NCBI RefSeq assembly: GCF_013337285.1
Contig: NZ_SUPW01000003.1
Location: 186,001-250,000, forward strand
Source of the DNA: Agrobacterium tumefaciens
GTDB taxonomy: Bacteria; Pseudomonadota; Alphaproteobacteria; Rhizobiales; Rhizobiaceae
Direction: 5' to 3'
Length of the DNA: 64,000 bases
Shown piece by piece: positions 1-8,734 of this stretch (positions within the stretch are counted from its first letter, which is position 1; every line of letters starts with the position of its first letter). The notes under the pieces were generated by a model. It was not told the origin of the DNA, ran no database searches, and was given only the letters and a program-made list of their open reading frames with translations. The translations under genes and the position numbers were made by a program.

Positions 1-1
1 T

Positions 2-1165
2 ACGATCGATACCTGGATGAGCTACACCTTGCCCGACAATTTTGAGAATCTCAGGGTGACGGGCGACGGCCGTTACGCTTTCGGGAACTCGCTCGACAAC
101 ATCATCACCGGTGGATCGGGCAGCCAGACGATCGATGGCGGAGCCGGCAATGATGTGCTGATCGGCGGCGGCGGGGCCGACACCTTCGTCTTCACCAGCG
201 GCAACGGCACCGATCTCATCATGGATTTCAGTGCTAACGATACGATCCGGCTCAACGGTTACGGCATTACATCCTTCGATCAGCTTGTCAGCAATGCCAC
301 GCAGCAAGGCAGCGATCTGTGGCTGAATTTTTCGAACGGCGAAGCCGTGGTTCTTGCCGGAACGACCATCGACGACCTTCAGGCCGACCAGTTCGAACTC
401 AGTCTCGACCGGTCATCCCTGACACAGACCTTTGCCGATGAATTCGATGCGCTGTCACTGCGTAGCGGCGATCAGGGAACCTGGGATGCCAAATATTGGT
501 GGGCACCGGAAAAGGGAAGTTCGCTGACGACGAATGGCGAGGCGCAGTGGTATATCAACCCCGCCTATGCCGGCACGTCGGAGGTCAACCCGTTCAGCGT
601 CGAAAACGGCGTACTGACCATCACCGCTGCGGAAACCGCACAATCGGTCGCCGATGAGGTCGAGGGTTACGATTATACTTCCGGCATGCTGAACACCTAT
701 TCCTCCTTCAGCCAGACCTATGGATATTTCGAAATCCGCGCCGATATGCCGACCGACCGGGGCGCCTGGCCGGCCTTCTGGCTTCTGCCGGAGGACGGAT
801 CATGGCCGCCGGAACTCGATGTCATTGAAATGCGCGGCCAAAATCCCAACACGCTCATCATGTCCACCCATTCCAACGCCACGGGTGAACAGACATCGGT
901 CGTCAACAATGTCAGCGTGCCGAGCACGGAAGGGTTTCACACCTACGGCGTGTTGTGGGAAGCAGACCATATCACCTGGTATTTTGACGATGTCGCCGTG
1001 GCGCAGACGGATACGCCTGATGATATGCACGACCCCATGTATATGGTCGTCAATCTCGCCGTCGGCGGCATGGCGGGAACGCCCTCAGCCAATGATTTCA
1101 GCGACGGCTCGCAGATGATGATCGACTACATCAGGGCCTATTCGCTGTCCGACTGGGCCGCTTGA
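2..1165 (+). CDS. Secreted RTX / glycoside hydrolase family 16 beta-glycanase, 5' truncated (ExsH/ExoK-like)
   Basis: The frame is open from the first base, so the N-terminus lies outside the window. Visible order: an RTX-type calcium-binding block (two glycine/aspartate nonapeptides, GGAGNDVLI and GGGGADTFV, about 40 residues after the internal ATG at 17), a linker, then a GH16 domain with the catalytic ELDVIE (ExDxxE) motif, its two Glu and one Asp about residues 266-271 counted from that ATG. RTX repeats usually mark type I (PrsDE-like) secretion. The likely role is endo-cleavage of exopolysaccharide beta-glucan outside the cell, as known for rhizobial ExsH/ExoK. Substrate is inferred; family is clear. 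Confidence 0.88.
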   Translation, partial: TIDTWMSYTLPDNFENLRVTGDGRYAFGNSLDNIITGGSGSQTIDGGAGNDVLIGGGGADTFVFTSGNGTDLIMDFSANDTIRLNGYGITSFDQLVSNATQQGSDLWLNFSNGEAVVLAGTTIDDLQADQFELSLDRSSLTQTFADEFDALSLRSGDQGTWDAKYWWAPEKGSSLTTNGEAQWYINPAYAGTSEVNPFSVENGVLTITAAETAQSVADEVEGYDYTSGMLNTYSSFSQTYGYFEIRADMPTDRGAWPAFWLLPEDGSWPPELDVIEMRGQNPNTLIMSTHSNATGEQTSVVNNVSVPSTEGFHTYGVLWEADHITWYFDDVAVAQTDTPDDMHDPMYMVVNLAVGGMAGTPSANDFSDGSQMMIDYIRAYSLSDWAA

Positions 1166-1203
1166 TAAAAACGCCGGCAGCCGCGTCCAGAACTGCCGGC
1201 GTT
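1165..1203 (-). terminator. Rho-independent terminator of the minus-strand sugar/glycerophosphodiester operon
   Basis: An 11-bp perfect inverted repeat (AACGCCGGCAG at 1170-1180, CTGCCGGCGTT at 1193-1203) with a 12-nt loop. Read on the minus strand it runs into a T-tract, which overlaps the stop codon of the plus-strand GH16 gene. It sits about 40 nt beyond the last gene of the minus-strand operon. On the plus strand there is no T-run, so it acts mainly on the minus transcript. Confidence 0.8.
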
Positions 1204-1244
1204 ACAGACATCAGCCTTTGCAGGCTGTGCCTTGTTCGAACGCC

Positions 1245-2159
1245 TTACTCAGCCGCAAGCTGTGTCCGTGCGGCATAAAGCGACATGAGGTGCCGCGCCG
1301 TTTCCAGACTTGCCGGCTGCTCGGCGCGGTAACGGCGGCTAATTTCCATCGTCAGCACCGTATCCGGAAGGAAGGTCAGTTCCGAGAAGATGCTCTCCCA
1401 CTCGATATCCCCCCAGCCGAGCGGCATATGCAGATCGCCGATACCAAGGGCGGTATTTTCCTGTGTGAAATAGGCCTCGTAGAAGCCTTGCGGCCGGCCG
1501 AAGGAATCGTGCACATGCAGATGGCCGGCAACGGGCGCCATGGCGCGAAGCTGTTCGCGGAAATCGAGACCACGATAGGTGGATTCGAGATAGGCATGGC
1601 TGAAATCGATCAGCGCCACGACATTGTCGTGACCGACCGCCTTCACGGTCGCGGCCACCTCGGCCGGCGTCTGGCGATACTGGCCGGGTTCGGTGGAGAA
1701 GATATTCTCAAGCGCGATACGCACACCATAGGGTTTGCAGAATTCCGCAAGCTCGAACAGCGCTTCGCGCTCACGGGCATCGGCATCGGCACGCTCGGCA
1801 ATCTGGTCCGCACGCAGCGCGCCACTATGCTGGACGAGAATGCCCGCGCCGATGCGGTCGCAGAGGACAGCGAGCGCCTTGGCGGCATCAATCTGGTAAC
1901 GGCAGGTCACCGGGTCCATGAAGTTGGACGACACCAGACCATGCACGGTGTAGCGGAAATCAAACTCTTTCGCGAGCGCCACGAACCGGTCGGCGCGCTC
2001 CTCGATGATACGGCCGCCGGCGATCATATCGAGGCTGGTCGCCGCGATTTCCACCGTGTCGCAGCCAATCTCGGCCAGTGCCCGCAGATCGCTTTCAAGA
2101 GTGGCCAGTTCGCCGTCGTTCGAGCCGGCGTTGAAACCGGTACCAATCAGATTTGTCAT
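1245..2159 (-). CDS. Sugar phosphate isomerase/epimerase-like TIM-barrel protein
   Basis: 304 residues of the AP-endonuclease-2/xylose-isomerase-like TIM-barrel superfamily. Visible family features: an N-terminal Gly-Cys-Asp-x-Val-Glu strand, YTVHGL early on, ALENIFS in the centre, ALIDFSHAYLE and HLHVHDSFG later, whose Glu, Asp and His residues normally bind a divalent metal. Such proteins isomerise, epimerise or dehydrate sugars and cyclitols (IolE/IolH-like). It is the last gene of an operon with a CUT1 ABC transporter and a glycerophosphodiesterase, 27 nt downstream of the latter, so it probably acts on the sugar or polyol released. The exact substrate cannot be read from sequence. Confidence 0.8.
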   Translation of the reverse strand: MTNLIGTGFNAGSNDGELATLESDLRALAEIGCDTVEIAATSLDMIAGGRIIEERADRFVALAKEFDFRYTVHGLVSSNFMDPVTCRYQIDAAKALAVLCDRIGAGILVQHSGALRADQIAERADADAREREALFELAEFCKPYGVRIALENIFSTEPGQYRQTPAEVAATVKAVGHDNVVALIDFSHAYLESTYRGLDFREQLRAMAPVAGHLHVHDSFGRPQGFYEAYFTQENTALGIGDLHMPLGWGDIEWESIFSELTFLPDTVLTMEISRRYRAEQPASLETARHLMSLYAARTQLAAE

Positions 2160-2186
2160 GTCGTCATCTCTAGGGAGTAAGTAAGG

Positions 2187-2912
2187 TTATGTTAGTTCAG
2201 GCAGCCGCGCGGCACGCCGCGCCGTATCGAACAGGTCCGGGCGATCGATATTGACGTAGTCTACTCCGGCCAATGCGATCTCATTATGAAGGTCCATGTC
2301 ATCGCCGCCGTAATAGGCCATGACTTCGAGACCGGCCTTGCGGCATGCCGCGACAAGTCCGGGCTTGCGCATCTGCGCCGGTGTGATCTCGATGATCGAG
2401 GCATGATGCACCGCCGCCGCCAGTGAGGGCGACTTGGCAATGTCAAGCGTCATCATCTTGCGAAGCTCAGGCGCGGCGGCGGCCAGGCCCCGGCGCATCT
2501 CTTCGGAAAAGGAGAAGAAGAACGTATCGCGCACCATGCCGAGATCCCGCACCAGCGCGGCGACCTTGACCGGGTCGCAATATTTCAGCTCGACATAAAC
2601 ACCGCAGCGGCCACGCAGATGGCGCAAATAGGCATCGAGACGCGGCACCACCGCCCCCTTGGAGCTTTCTCCGAACCAGCCGCCGGCATCCAGCGCATCG
2701 ATCTCGCTCGACAGGGCATGACCGATCGGTCCGGTGCCATTGGTGGTACGATCAAGCGTTTCATCGTGAAAGACATAAAGCACGCCATCCGCGCTCTCGC
2801 GCACGTCAAGCTCGATGTAATCAGCACCCTGCTGCAAGGCGAGATCAGCGGCGGCGAAGGTGTTTTCCGGTGCAAAGCGATTGGCGCCGCGGTGGGAGAC
2901 TATTTTGGGCAT
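2187..2912 (-). CDS. Glycerophosphodiester phosphodiesterase (UgpQ-like)
   Basis: 241 residues with the GDPD signature at the N-terminus: SHRGANRFAPENT, then the metal ligands in YIELDVRES and the VFHDETLDRTTNG segment, and a C-terminal VDYVNIDRPD. The family hydrolyses glycerophosphodiesters to sn-glycerol-3-phosphate and an alcohol. There is no signal peptide, so it acts in the cytosol on an imported diester. It follows the ATP-binding subunit of the ABC transporter by 11 nt, the same arrangement as ugpC-ugpQ. The presence of a sugar isomerase-like gene next door suggests the alcohol moiety may be a sugar or polyol (inference). Confidence 0.9.
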   Translation of the reverse strand: MPKIVSHRGANRFAPENTFAAADLALQQGADYIELDVRESADGVLYVFHDETLDRTTNGTGPIGHALSSEIDALDAGGWFGESSKGAVVPRLDAYLRHLRGRCGVYVELKYCDPVKVAALVRDLGMVRDTFFFSFSEEMRRGLAAAAPELRKMMTLDIAKSPSLAAAVHHASIIEITPAQMRKPGLVAACRKAGLEVMAYYGGDDMDLHNEIALAGVDYVNIDRPDLFDTARRAARLPELT

Positions 2913-2923
2913 GGAATGTCCTG

Positions 2924-4036
2924 TCAGTTTACGGGTTCCGGCTGACGCGCCGGAATGGTCGAGTGCTGTGAAAGATCGGCGTGCAGCCCGGCGATGCGAT
3001 TGCCGGTGACGCCGAAAATCAGTGTCAGGCCGGATGCGCAGGCAAGGCCGACCCGTTCACCCGGTGCATGTCTTATCGTCTCGCCATATTCCAGCGCGTG
3101 CACCATGCCTGCGGGCGTATCGACCGTGTAGAAAACCTCGCGCCCCATCGGCTCGACGGTAGCGATCTCGCCCTCAAGCCGTGCTTCGGCGGGTTTGACC
3201 AGCGCAATATCCTCAGGACGCAATCCGAAGGTGATCTCGCCATCGTAATGGGTATTGAGCTCAAGCCGCGCGTCGCCGATCCGCAATCCTTCGCGCTCAG
3301 CCCGCCCCCTCAGTAGGTTCATTGGCGGCGTGCCGATGAACCCGGCGACGAACAGATTGTCGGGCCGGCGATAAAGATCGTCAGGCGTGCCGATCTGGGC
3401 AATCGCACCATTGTTCATGCAGATGATCCTGTCGGCCATGGTGATCGCTTCGATCTGGTCATGGGTGACGATCAACGTCGTGATCTTCAGCCGCTTCTGC
3501 AGGCTTTTCAGTTCGGCTCGCATAGTGATGCGCAGCGTCGCATCGAGATTGGAGAGCGGCTCGTCCAGCAAAAGGATGTTCGGCTCCTTGACCAGCGCTC
3601 GGGCCAGCGCCACGCGCTGCTGCTGGCCGCCGGAAAGCTGCGAAGGCCGCCGGTCAAGCAGTGCGCTGATCTGCACGAGGCTCGCCGCCTCTTCCACCCG
3701 CCGCGCCGCTTCCTCACGCGGAACATTCTTGAAGCGCAGCGGAAAGGCGATGTTCTGCCGCACCGTCAGATTGGGATAAAGCGCATAGGACTGGAAAACG
3801 ATGCCGACATTGCGGTCACGCGCATCGATGCGGTTGACGTTGTGACCGTCAAAGGCAATCTCGCCGCCGGTCGGGGCATAAAGCCCGGCCAGCAGGAAAA
3901 GCGTGGTCGATTTTCCGCACCCGGACGGGCCGAGAACGGCGACAAATTCGCCGTCTTCGATAGCAAGCGTCATTGGTTGCAGCACGCGGGTGTCGCCCCA
4001 GCTTTTGGTGACGTTGTTAAGGGTGATCCTGGCCAT
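2924..4036 (-). CDS. CUT1-family ABC transporter ATP-binding protein (UgpC/MsmK-like)
   Basis: 370 residues: an N-terminal ABC ATPase (Walker A GPSGCGKST, Q-loop VFQSYALYPN, signature LSGGQQQR, Walker B ILLLDEPLSNLDA, H-loop VTHD) followed by a regulatory TOBE/MalK-type C-terminal domain containing GLRPEDI. This layout is typical of CUT1 carbohydrate and glycerol-3-phosphate importers. The start has an AAGGA ribosome site; 5 nt separate it from the permease gene upstream. It energises the two permeases encoded at 4042-6041. Confidence 0.92.
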   Translation of the reverse strand: MARITLNNVTKSWGDTRVLQPMTLAIEDGEFVAVLGPSGCGKSTTLFLLAGLYAPTGGEIAFDGHNVNRIDARDRNVGIVFQSYALYPNLTVRQNIAFPLRFKNVPREEAARRVEEAASLVQISALLDRRPSQLSGGQQQRVALARALVKEPNILLLDEPLSNLDATLRITMRAELKSLQKRLKITTLIVTHDQIEAITMADRIICMNNGAIAQIGTPDDLYRRPDNLFVAGFIGTPPMNLLRGRAEREGLRIGDARLELNTHYDGEITFGLRPEDIALVKPAEARLEGEIATVEPMGREVFYTVDTPAGMVHALEYGETIRHAPGERVGLACASGLTLIFGVTGNRIAGLHADLSQHSTIPARQPEPVN

Positions 4037-4041
4037 GGCGA

Positions 4042-5130
4042 TTATCCTTTGATCCCGCCGAAACTCATCTGGGTGATGTATTTCTGCGTGAAGATGTAGA
4101 TGATCAGCACAGGCAGCAGATAAACGATGCCGACAGCGGCGATCATGCCGTAATTCACGCCCACGCTGTCCTGTGCCACGAAGAAGAGATAGAGGCTCAT
4201 CGTCATCTGGCTTTTTTCGATGAGCAGGGTCTGGACGAAGACATACTCCTCCCAGCCGCGCAGAAAGGTGAAGGTGGCGACCGCGATCAGCCCGCTTCTC
4301 ACCTGCGGCAGAACCACCATGCGGAAGGCCTGAAAACGCGTCGCACCATCGGTGACGGCGCTCATTTCGATGTCCCAGGGAACATTGTCGAAGAAGCCCT
4401 TGAGAACGAAGATCGCAAAGGGCAATTCCAGCGCGCTCATGACCAGCACGACGCCGAAGAGATTATTGAGCAAGCCCATGTAATGCAGCTGCACGAAGAT
4501 CGCGACGGTGAGCGCGAGTGCGGGAAAGGCATGCAGCAGCAGCAGCCCGCGCAGCACGTTTTCACGCCCGGCAAAGGTGAAGCGCGACAACGCATAGGCG
4601 GCGGGCGTGGCAACCAGCGCGACAATCAGCGTCTGCGAAGCGGCAAACAGCAGCGAGCTGCGCATGGCGGTCCAGACGGACGGCATCAGCGCCATGCGCG
4701 TGGTGCCGGTTTTCTCGATATCACGGCTCCACAGGAAGCTGTAGTTCTCGATGGTCAGATGCGGCAGCACCAACACAAAAACCAGCGCCGCCACAACAAC
4801 GGCGAGCGCCAGCCAGAGCAGCAGGGGATTACGCAGGCGCTGGGAATAGAGTGCGACCGCAATCACGCTGGCATAGGCAAAAGCGGCGATTGCACCACTG
4901 CGCCACAGCACGAGCCGGCTGAGATTGTCGTCGGAACTCGTCAGCGATTTCACCAGTAGCCACAGATAGGGCAGGAGAACGGGAACCGAAACCACCGTCA
5001 GGAACACGAGGATGACGGGAAGAAAACCGGCGCGGTGAGCGATGCTGCGCTTTTCAAGGCGCGTCCAATCCGGCTTCAGATCAAGGGCACGCCTGTTATG
5101 GGCAGGTGCCTGTGTGTGGGCGAGCGTCAT
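4042..5130 (-). CDS. ABC transporter permease, MalG/UgpE-like
   Basis: 362 residues from the ATG that overlaps the upstream permease stop (TGATG-type ATGA overlap at 5130), preferred over an earlier in-frame ATG. A long hydrophilic N-terminus precedes several membrane segments; a pair of extra hydrophobic stretches lies between the first TM and the canonical BPD_transp_1 region. The EAA-loop equivalent lies in the MSAVTDGATRFQAFRMVVLPQ segment region, characteristic of the MalG-type subunit, and the C-terminus ends in a helix typical of the family. It forms the membrane channel together with the next permease. Confidence 0.87.
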   Translation of the reverse strand: MTLAHTQAPAHNRRALDLKPDWTRLEKRSIAHRAGFLPVILVFLTVVSVPVLLPYLWLLVKSLTSSDDNLSRLVLWRSGAIAAFAYASVIAVALYSQRLRNPLLLWLALAVVVAALVFVLVLPHLTIENYSFLWSRDIEKTGTTRMALMPSVWTAMRSSLLFAASQTLIVALVATPAAYALSRFTFAGRENVLRGLLLLHAFPALALTVAIFVQLHYMGLLNNLFGVVLVMSALELPFAIFVLKGFFDNVPWDIEMSAVTDGATRFQAFRMVVLPQVRSGLIAVATFTFLRGWEEYVFVQTLLIEKSQMTMSLYLFFVAQDSVGVNYGMIAAVGIVYLLPVLIIYIFTQKYITQMSFGGIKG

Positions 5131-6041
5131 CACAGCACCTCGATTTTGGCAGGAGCAAAGGTCGAACGCATATTGCTGAGGCGCCATTGCACCAGCGTCA
5201 CGGCGACGCCGATGGCCATCAGGCCAAGCGCCAGCGCCGCACCATAGGCGTAAGCGCCGTTTTCGAACGCGCGGCGGTAGATATAAAGCGCGTAGGTCGT
5301 GCTGTCGTAGACCGGGCCGCCACCGGTGATCAGCAGAATATATTCATAGGTCGTCATCAGCGACAGCGCCTGATAGAGCGTGATGAAGCGGACCGGTGCC
5401 GAGAGCGCCGGTGCGACGACATGGCGAAGCACGCCCCATTCGCTGGCGCCATCGACACGCGCCGCATTGGCCAGATGCGACGGTATGGAGCGGATGGAGG
5501 ATGTGAGAATGACCATGGCGAAGGATGCGCCGACAACACCGTTCGCCACCACCACCAGCAACAGCGGAAAGTCGTTGCGCAGATTGAGAGCGGGTGCGCC
5601 GAGCGCGCCGAGAAACTGGTTGAGCAGGCCCGATGAGGTGGGATCGGCGATCCATATCCACAGCACGCCGTAAAGCACGGCCGGGCTCATGCGCGGCAAA
5701 AGCCACAGACCGCGAAAGAAATTGCCGATCCGGTCCGGGATCGCCGTCGTCGTCACGGCCAGCAGCGCGCCGAGGCCTATATTGAAGAAGAACAGCGTCG
5801 CGCCGACATAGATGAACGTCGTCAGAAGCACGATTGGCAGGCGCATGTCACGTTGCACCATGCGCTGGAAATTCTCGACCGTGAATTTTCCCACCTTCAG
5901 ATTTGCGCCCATATCGGTAAAGGCGATCACCAGATTGACGACGATGGGCGCAAGAAAAAACACCCCGAGCAAAGCGAGAGCCGGTGCCAGATAAAAGATC
6001 GGCCGGGCCGGGCGACGCGCCCTGAGCTGGAATTGAGACAT
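5130..6041 (-). CDS. ABC transporter permease, MalF/UgpA-like
   Basis: 303 residues with six predicted membrane segments and a cytosolic EAA loop (around ANAARVDGASEWGVLRHVV), the surface that docks onto the ATPase. N-terminus rich in Arg/Pro before the first TM (FYLAPALALLGVFFLAPIVV). It is the second gene of the operon, 67 nt after the solute-binding protein gene, with a strong hairpin in the gap, and is translationally coupled to the following permease by a 3-base overlap. Confidence 0.9.
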   Translation of the reverse strand: MSQFQLRARRPARPIFYLAPALALLGVFFLAPIVVNLVIAFTDMGANLKVGKFTVENFQRMVQRDMRLPIVLLTTFIYVGATLFFFNIGLGALLAVTTTAIPDRIGNFFRGLWLLPRMSPAVLYGVLWIWIADPTSSGLLNQFLGALGAPALNLRNDFPLLLVVVANGVVGASFAMVILTSSIRSIPSHLANAARVDGASEWGVLRHVVAPALSAPVRFITLYQALSLMTTYEYILLITGGGPVYDSTTYALYIYRRAFENGAYAYGAALALGLMAIGVAVTLVQWRLSNMRSTFAPAKIEVL

Positions 6042-6069
6042 TACGATATACCGGTGGGAACGCAGGAAA

Positions 6070-6092
6070 GCCGCCCGGCAGAACCGGGCGGC
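6070..6092 (-). terminator. Intercistronic GC hairpin between binding-protein and permease genes
   Basis: Perfect 9-bp stem GCCGCCCGG/CCGGGCGGC with a 5-nt loop, followed on the minus strand by only a short T-run. Hairpins at this position often cause partial termination or protect the upstream mRNA, giving excess binding protein over permease. That role is inferred. Confidence 0.6.
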
Positions 6093-6108
6093 GTGGTGTC
6101 AGGCAAAC

Positions 6109-7482
6109 TCAGTTGCTTGCGGTTTCACGGATTTCGACGTCTGCGCCGAATTGCAGCTCAAGTTCGTCGGCGATGAAATCAACCGCCTGAGCGGCCGTCA
6201 TCTTACCGGTCTCAACCGCCTGCAGGCCGCTGAACAGCACCTTGTTATAGCTGCCGAACTTGGTGTGATTGGGCACGAACTTCGCGTCCTTCATCATCGG
6301 CGAGGCAGCGGAAAGGACCCAGTTGTCCCGGTATTTCGGCATGGCCGTCTGGGCGTTGCTGATAGCCGTATGATAGGAGGTCACGGCGTGTTCGTTGTTG
6401 AAATAGGGCAACGTCGCGAGCGCCACGAGATCGGCGGCGATATCGGCATTTTTGCTCTTGGGATTGACGGTATAGAGCAACGGATGCGACAGGTTGGCCG
6501 GTTTGCCGCCCTTTTCGGCTGCCGGCGCGGAAATCCAGCCGATCTTGTTGAAATAGCCCGCGCCATCGGTCGGCCAGGTCGCGCCGTTCTTCTCACCCAC
6601 CTGCCAGGCAACCGCCCACACACCCTGATGGAAGATGAAAGCCTTTTCCTGCTTGAAGGCAGTCTGGATGGCTTCCCAGCTCATGGCGGTGTTGTCGACC
6701 GGGGTAACGCCCTGCTTGGCGTTGCGCTCGTACCAGCCCAGCGCCTTGACCATTTCCGCCTTGGGGAAGACGAGCTTGCCGGTCTTTTCGTCCATGAACT
6801 TCACGCCATAGGACTGGAACACCATCAGATAATCGATGCCGACATTCGGGCGGTGCAGCATGCCATATTGCGCGGCCTTGCCGTCAACCACTTCCTTCGA
6901 CAGCGCGGTCAGATCGTCGAGCGTAAACTCACCGGCATCGACCTTGGCCGGCAGGCCCTCGATGAAGGCTTCGTCCTTGCCGATCTTGCGCAGCATATCC
7001 TTGTTGTAGAAGAACATACGGATTTCCGCGTCCTGCGGAATGCCATAAATCTTGCCGTCGGTTGCTTTGGCCGAGTCCCACAGGACCGGCAGGATATCGC
7101 CGTAGACCCAGGGAGCGGCGGCAATCTTGTCTTCCATCGCCATCGCATAGCCATCCTGCGCGAACTGGCCGATCCATTCATGCGGCAGAATGTAGACATC
7201 CGGTCCCTGCCCTACCGAAAACGCCTTCAGCGTATCGAGTGCGAAGCCATCCCAGCCCTGCACGCTGCTGTTGTTGGTATCGATGACGATACGCTTGTCG
7301 ACACCGGCGGCCTTGAACTGCGCATTCATGACGCCGGCCGCCGCTTCGATGTTGGTGATGCGGGCAGGCGCATTCTTGTCGGCAAGCGTCCAGAGCTTGA
7401 TGTTGATGTCTTCGGCAAAAGCAGCGGCCGGCAAAAGCGCGCCGAGGGCGACCGTCGCCGCCAAGGAGAGAGACTTGAACAT
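6109..7482 (-). CDS. ABC transporter extracellular solute-binding protein
   Basis: 457 residues from the second ATG, which has a GGGA ribosome site at good spacing (an ATG 9 nt upstream has none). The N-terminus is a classical Sec signal peptide (FKSLSLAATVALGALLPAAAFA, cleavage after the second AFA). The mature part is a family 1 (MalE/UgpB-like) periplasmic binding protein, with QGPDVYILPHEWIGQFAQDG and a IYGIPQDAEIRMFFYNKDM segment. First gene of the transporter operon; the ligand cannot be read from the sequence, but the GDPD gene in the operon suggests a glycerophosphodiester. Confidence 0.9.
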   Translation of the reverse strand: MFKSLSLAATVALGALLPAAAFAEDINIKLWTLADKNAPARITNIEAAAGVMNAQFKAAGVDKRIVIDTNNSSVQGWDGFALDTLKAFSVGQGPDVYILPHEWIGQFAQDGYAMAMEDKIAAAPWVYGDILPVLWDSAKATDGKIYGIPQDAEIRMFFYNKDMLRKIGKDEAFIEGLPAKVDAGEFTLDDLTALSKEVVDGKAAQYGMLHRPNVGIDYLMVFQSYGVKFMDEKTGKLVFPKAEMVKALGWYERNAKQGVTPVDNTAMSWEAIQTAFKQEKAFIFHQGVWAVAWQVGEKNGATWPTDGAGYFNKIGWISAPAAEKGGKPANLSHPLLYTVNPKSKNADIAADLVALATLPYFNNEHAVTSYHTAISNAQTAMPKYRDNWVLSAASPMMKDAKFVPNHTKFGSYNKVLFSGLQAVETGKMTAAQAVDFIADELELQFGADVEIRETASN

Positions 7483-7512
7483 GTGATCCATTCCCGTTGA
7501 AACTGATTATTT

Positions 7513-7529
7513 AATTAAGTTGCTTAATT
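7513..7529. promoter_or_regulatory. Palindromic operator candidate between ABC operon and ROK regulator
   Basis: Perfect 7+3+7 inverted repeat, AATTAAG-TTG-CTTAATT, in the 93-nt divergent intergenic region. AT-rich dyads of this kind in such positions are typical ROK-repressor binding sites. Binding by the adjacent regulator is inferred. Confidence 0.55.
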
Positions 7530-7575
7530 TACAGCTTTATGACATTTCCGGTGACAAAGCTGGGAGAGCGAAACT

Positions 7576-8715
7576 TTGGCTGACAGACGAAACGGTGGGC
7601 TTGCGGGTATTGGCGCGACACAGGGCGCGCTTCTGGGCTACATAAGGCGCAAGGGCTCGGCCTCACGGGTCGAACTTGCCGAGTATTGCAGCGTAACGCC
7701 GGCTGCCGTCAGCATGATGACACGCAATCTGCTGGAACGTGGCCTTATCGAGGAAGGCGCGCGCCGGCAGGAGGGTCGCGGTGCCCCCCATATCGACCTC
7801 ATGCTCAGGAAAAATGTCGGTTACGCCCTGGGAGCACATGCCAATCGTTATTCGGTCACGCTGACGTTGTTGAATTTCAGCGGGGAAATCGTCGGCGAAT
7901 TACGGATGCGTGGCGCCTATGACGCCTTTTCCGACGTCCAGCGGGCGCTTCAGGATGGATCCGAAGAGCTGCTGTCGAAAAACGCGGTCAACCGAGACGA
8001 CCTGATCGGCGCGGCGATTGCCATGCCCACCCGCTTTCGCAAAGAGGCGATGTCTCTCGACCTTGCCGAAGAGGTGATTTCCTGGGCGGGCTCCGACCTT
8101 TCCACCATGCTGCGCGAGGCGCTGCGCTGCCCGGTGATCATCGAAAACGATGCCAATGCGGCCGCGATGGGCGAACTGACGCTCGGCAACAAGGCGGCAC
8201 ACGAGAACTTCGCCTATCTCTATCTGTCTGAAGGCATCGGCGGCGGCATCATCATCAGGAACGAGCTTTATCGTGGTTATCTCGGCAATGCCGGCGAGAT
8301 TGGCGCTCTGCGCGGCCGTGGAGACTCCCGCCCTTCTTTCGAAGACCTGGCGGCCTGGTGTCTTGAGCATGTGGGCGAAAAACCCTCGGGGCGCGCGCCG
8401 GATGTCTGGACGGATTATCTGTTGCGCAATGCCGACGTGCTCGATGCATGGCTGGAGCGGGCCGGGCCGCAGGTCGCCCGCCTCGGCTTTGCCGTCAGCG
8501 CCGTGCTCGCACCCACCGCCATCTATGTCGGCGGCACCTTACCGCGAATAGTACGCGAGAAGCTGATGCAATGGCTGGATTATGAATGGTCGAACCCGTT
8601 TAACGGCTCGAAGGTCATACAGCCGCAGGTCCTGCTGCCGGAAGTCGTCGCGACGGACCCCGTGGCCTTCGGCGCAGCGGCAATGATCCTGCACGGCATC
8701 AGCGAACTTGGCTGA
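7576..8715 (+). CDS. ROK-family transcriptional regulator
   Basis: 379 residues from a TTG codon preceded by GGGAGAG at good distance. N-terminal winged helix-turn-helix (about residues 15-70, with VELAEYCSVTPAAVSMMTRNLLERGLI), then a ROK kinase-like sugar-binding fold with IIENDANAAAMGEL and EGIGGGIIIRNELYRGYLGNAGEIG. The usual zinc-binding Cys cluster of ROK proteins (CxCGxxGC) is not present after this segment, which may affect ligand binding. Divergent from the transporter operon, so it is the probable sugar-responsive repressor of it. Confidence 0.87.
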   Translation: MADRRNGGLAGIGATQGALLGYIRRKGSASRVELAEYCSVTPAAVSMMTRNLLERGLIEEGARRQEGRGAPHIDLMLRKNVGYALGAHANRYSVTLTLLNFSGEIVGELRMRGAYDAFSDVQRALQDGSEELLSKNAVNRDDLIGAAIAMPTRFRKEAMSLDLAEEVISWAGSDLSTMLREALRCPVIIENDANAAAMGELTLGNKAAHENFAYLYLSEGIGGGIIIRNELYRGYLGNAGEIGALRGRGDSRPSFEDLAAWCLEHVGEKPSGRAPDVWTDYLLRNADVLDAWLERAGPQVARLGFAVSAVLAPTAIYVGGTLPRIVREKLMQWLDYEWSNPFNGSKVIQPQVLLPEVVATDPVAFGAAAMILHGISELG

Positions 8716-8734
8716 TACCCCGCGCGTGAGCGGT

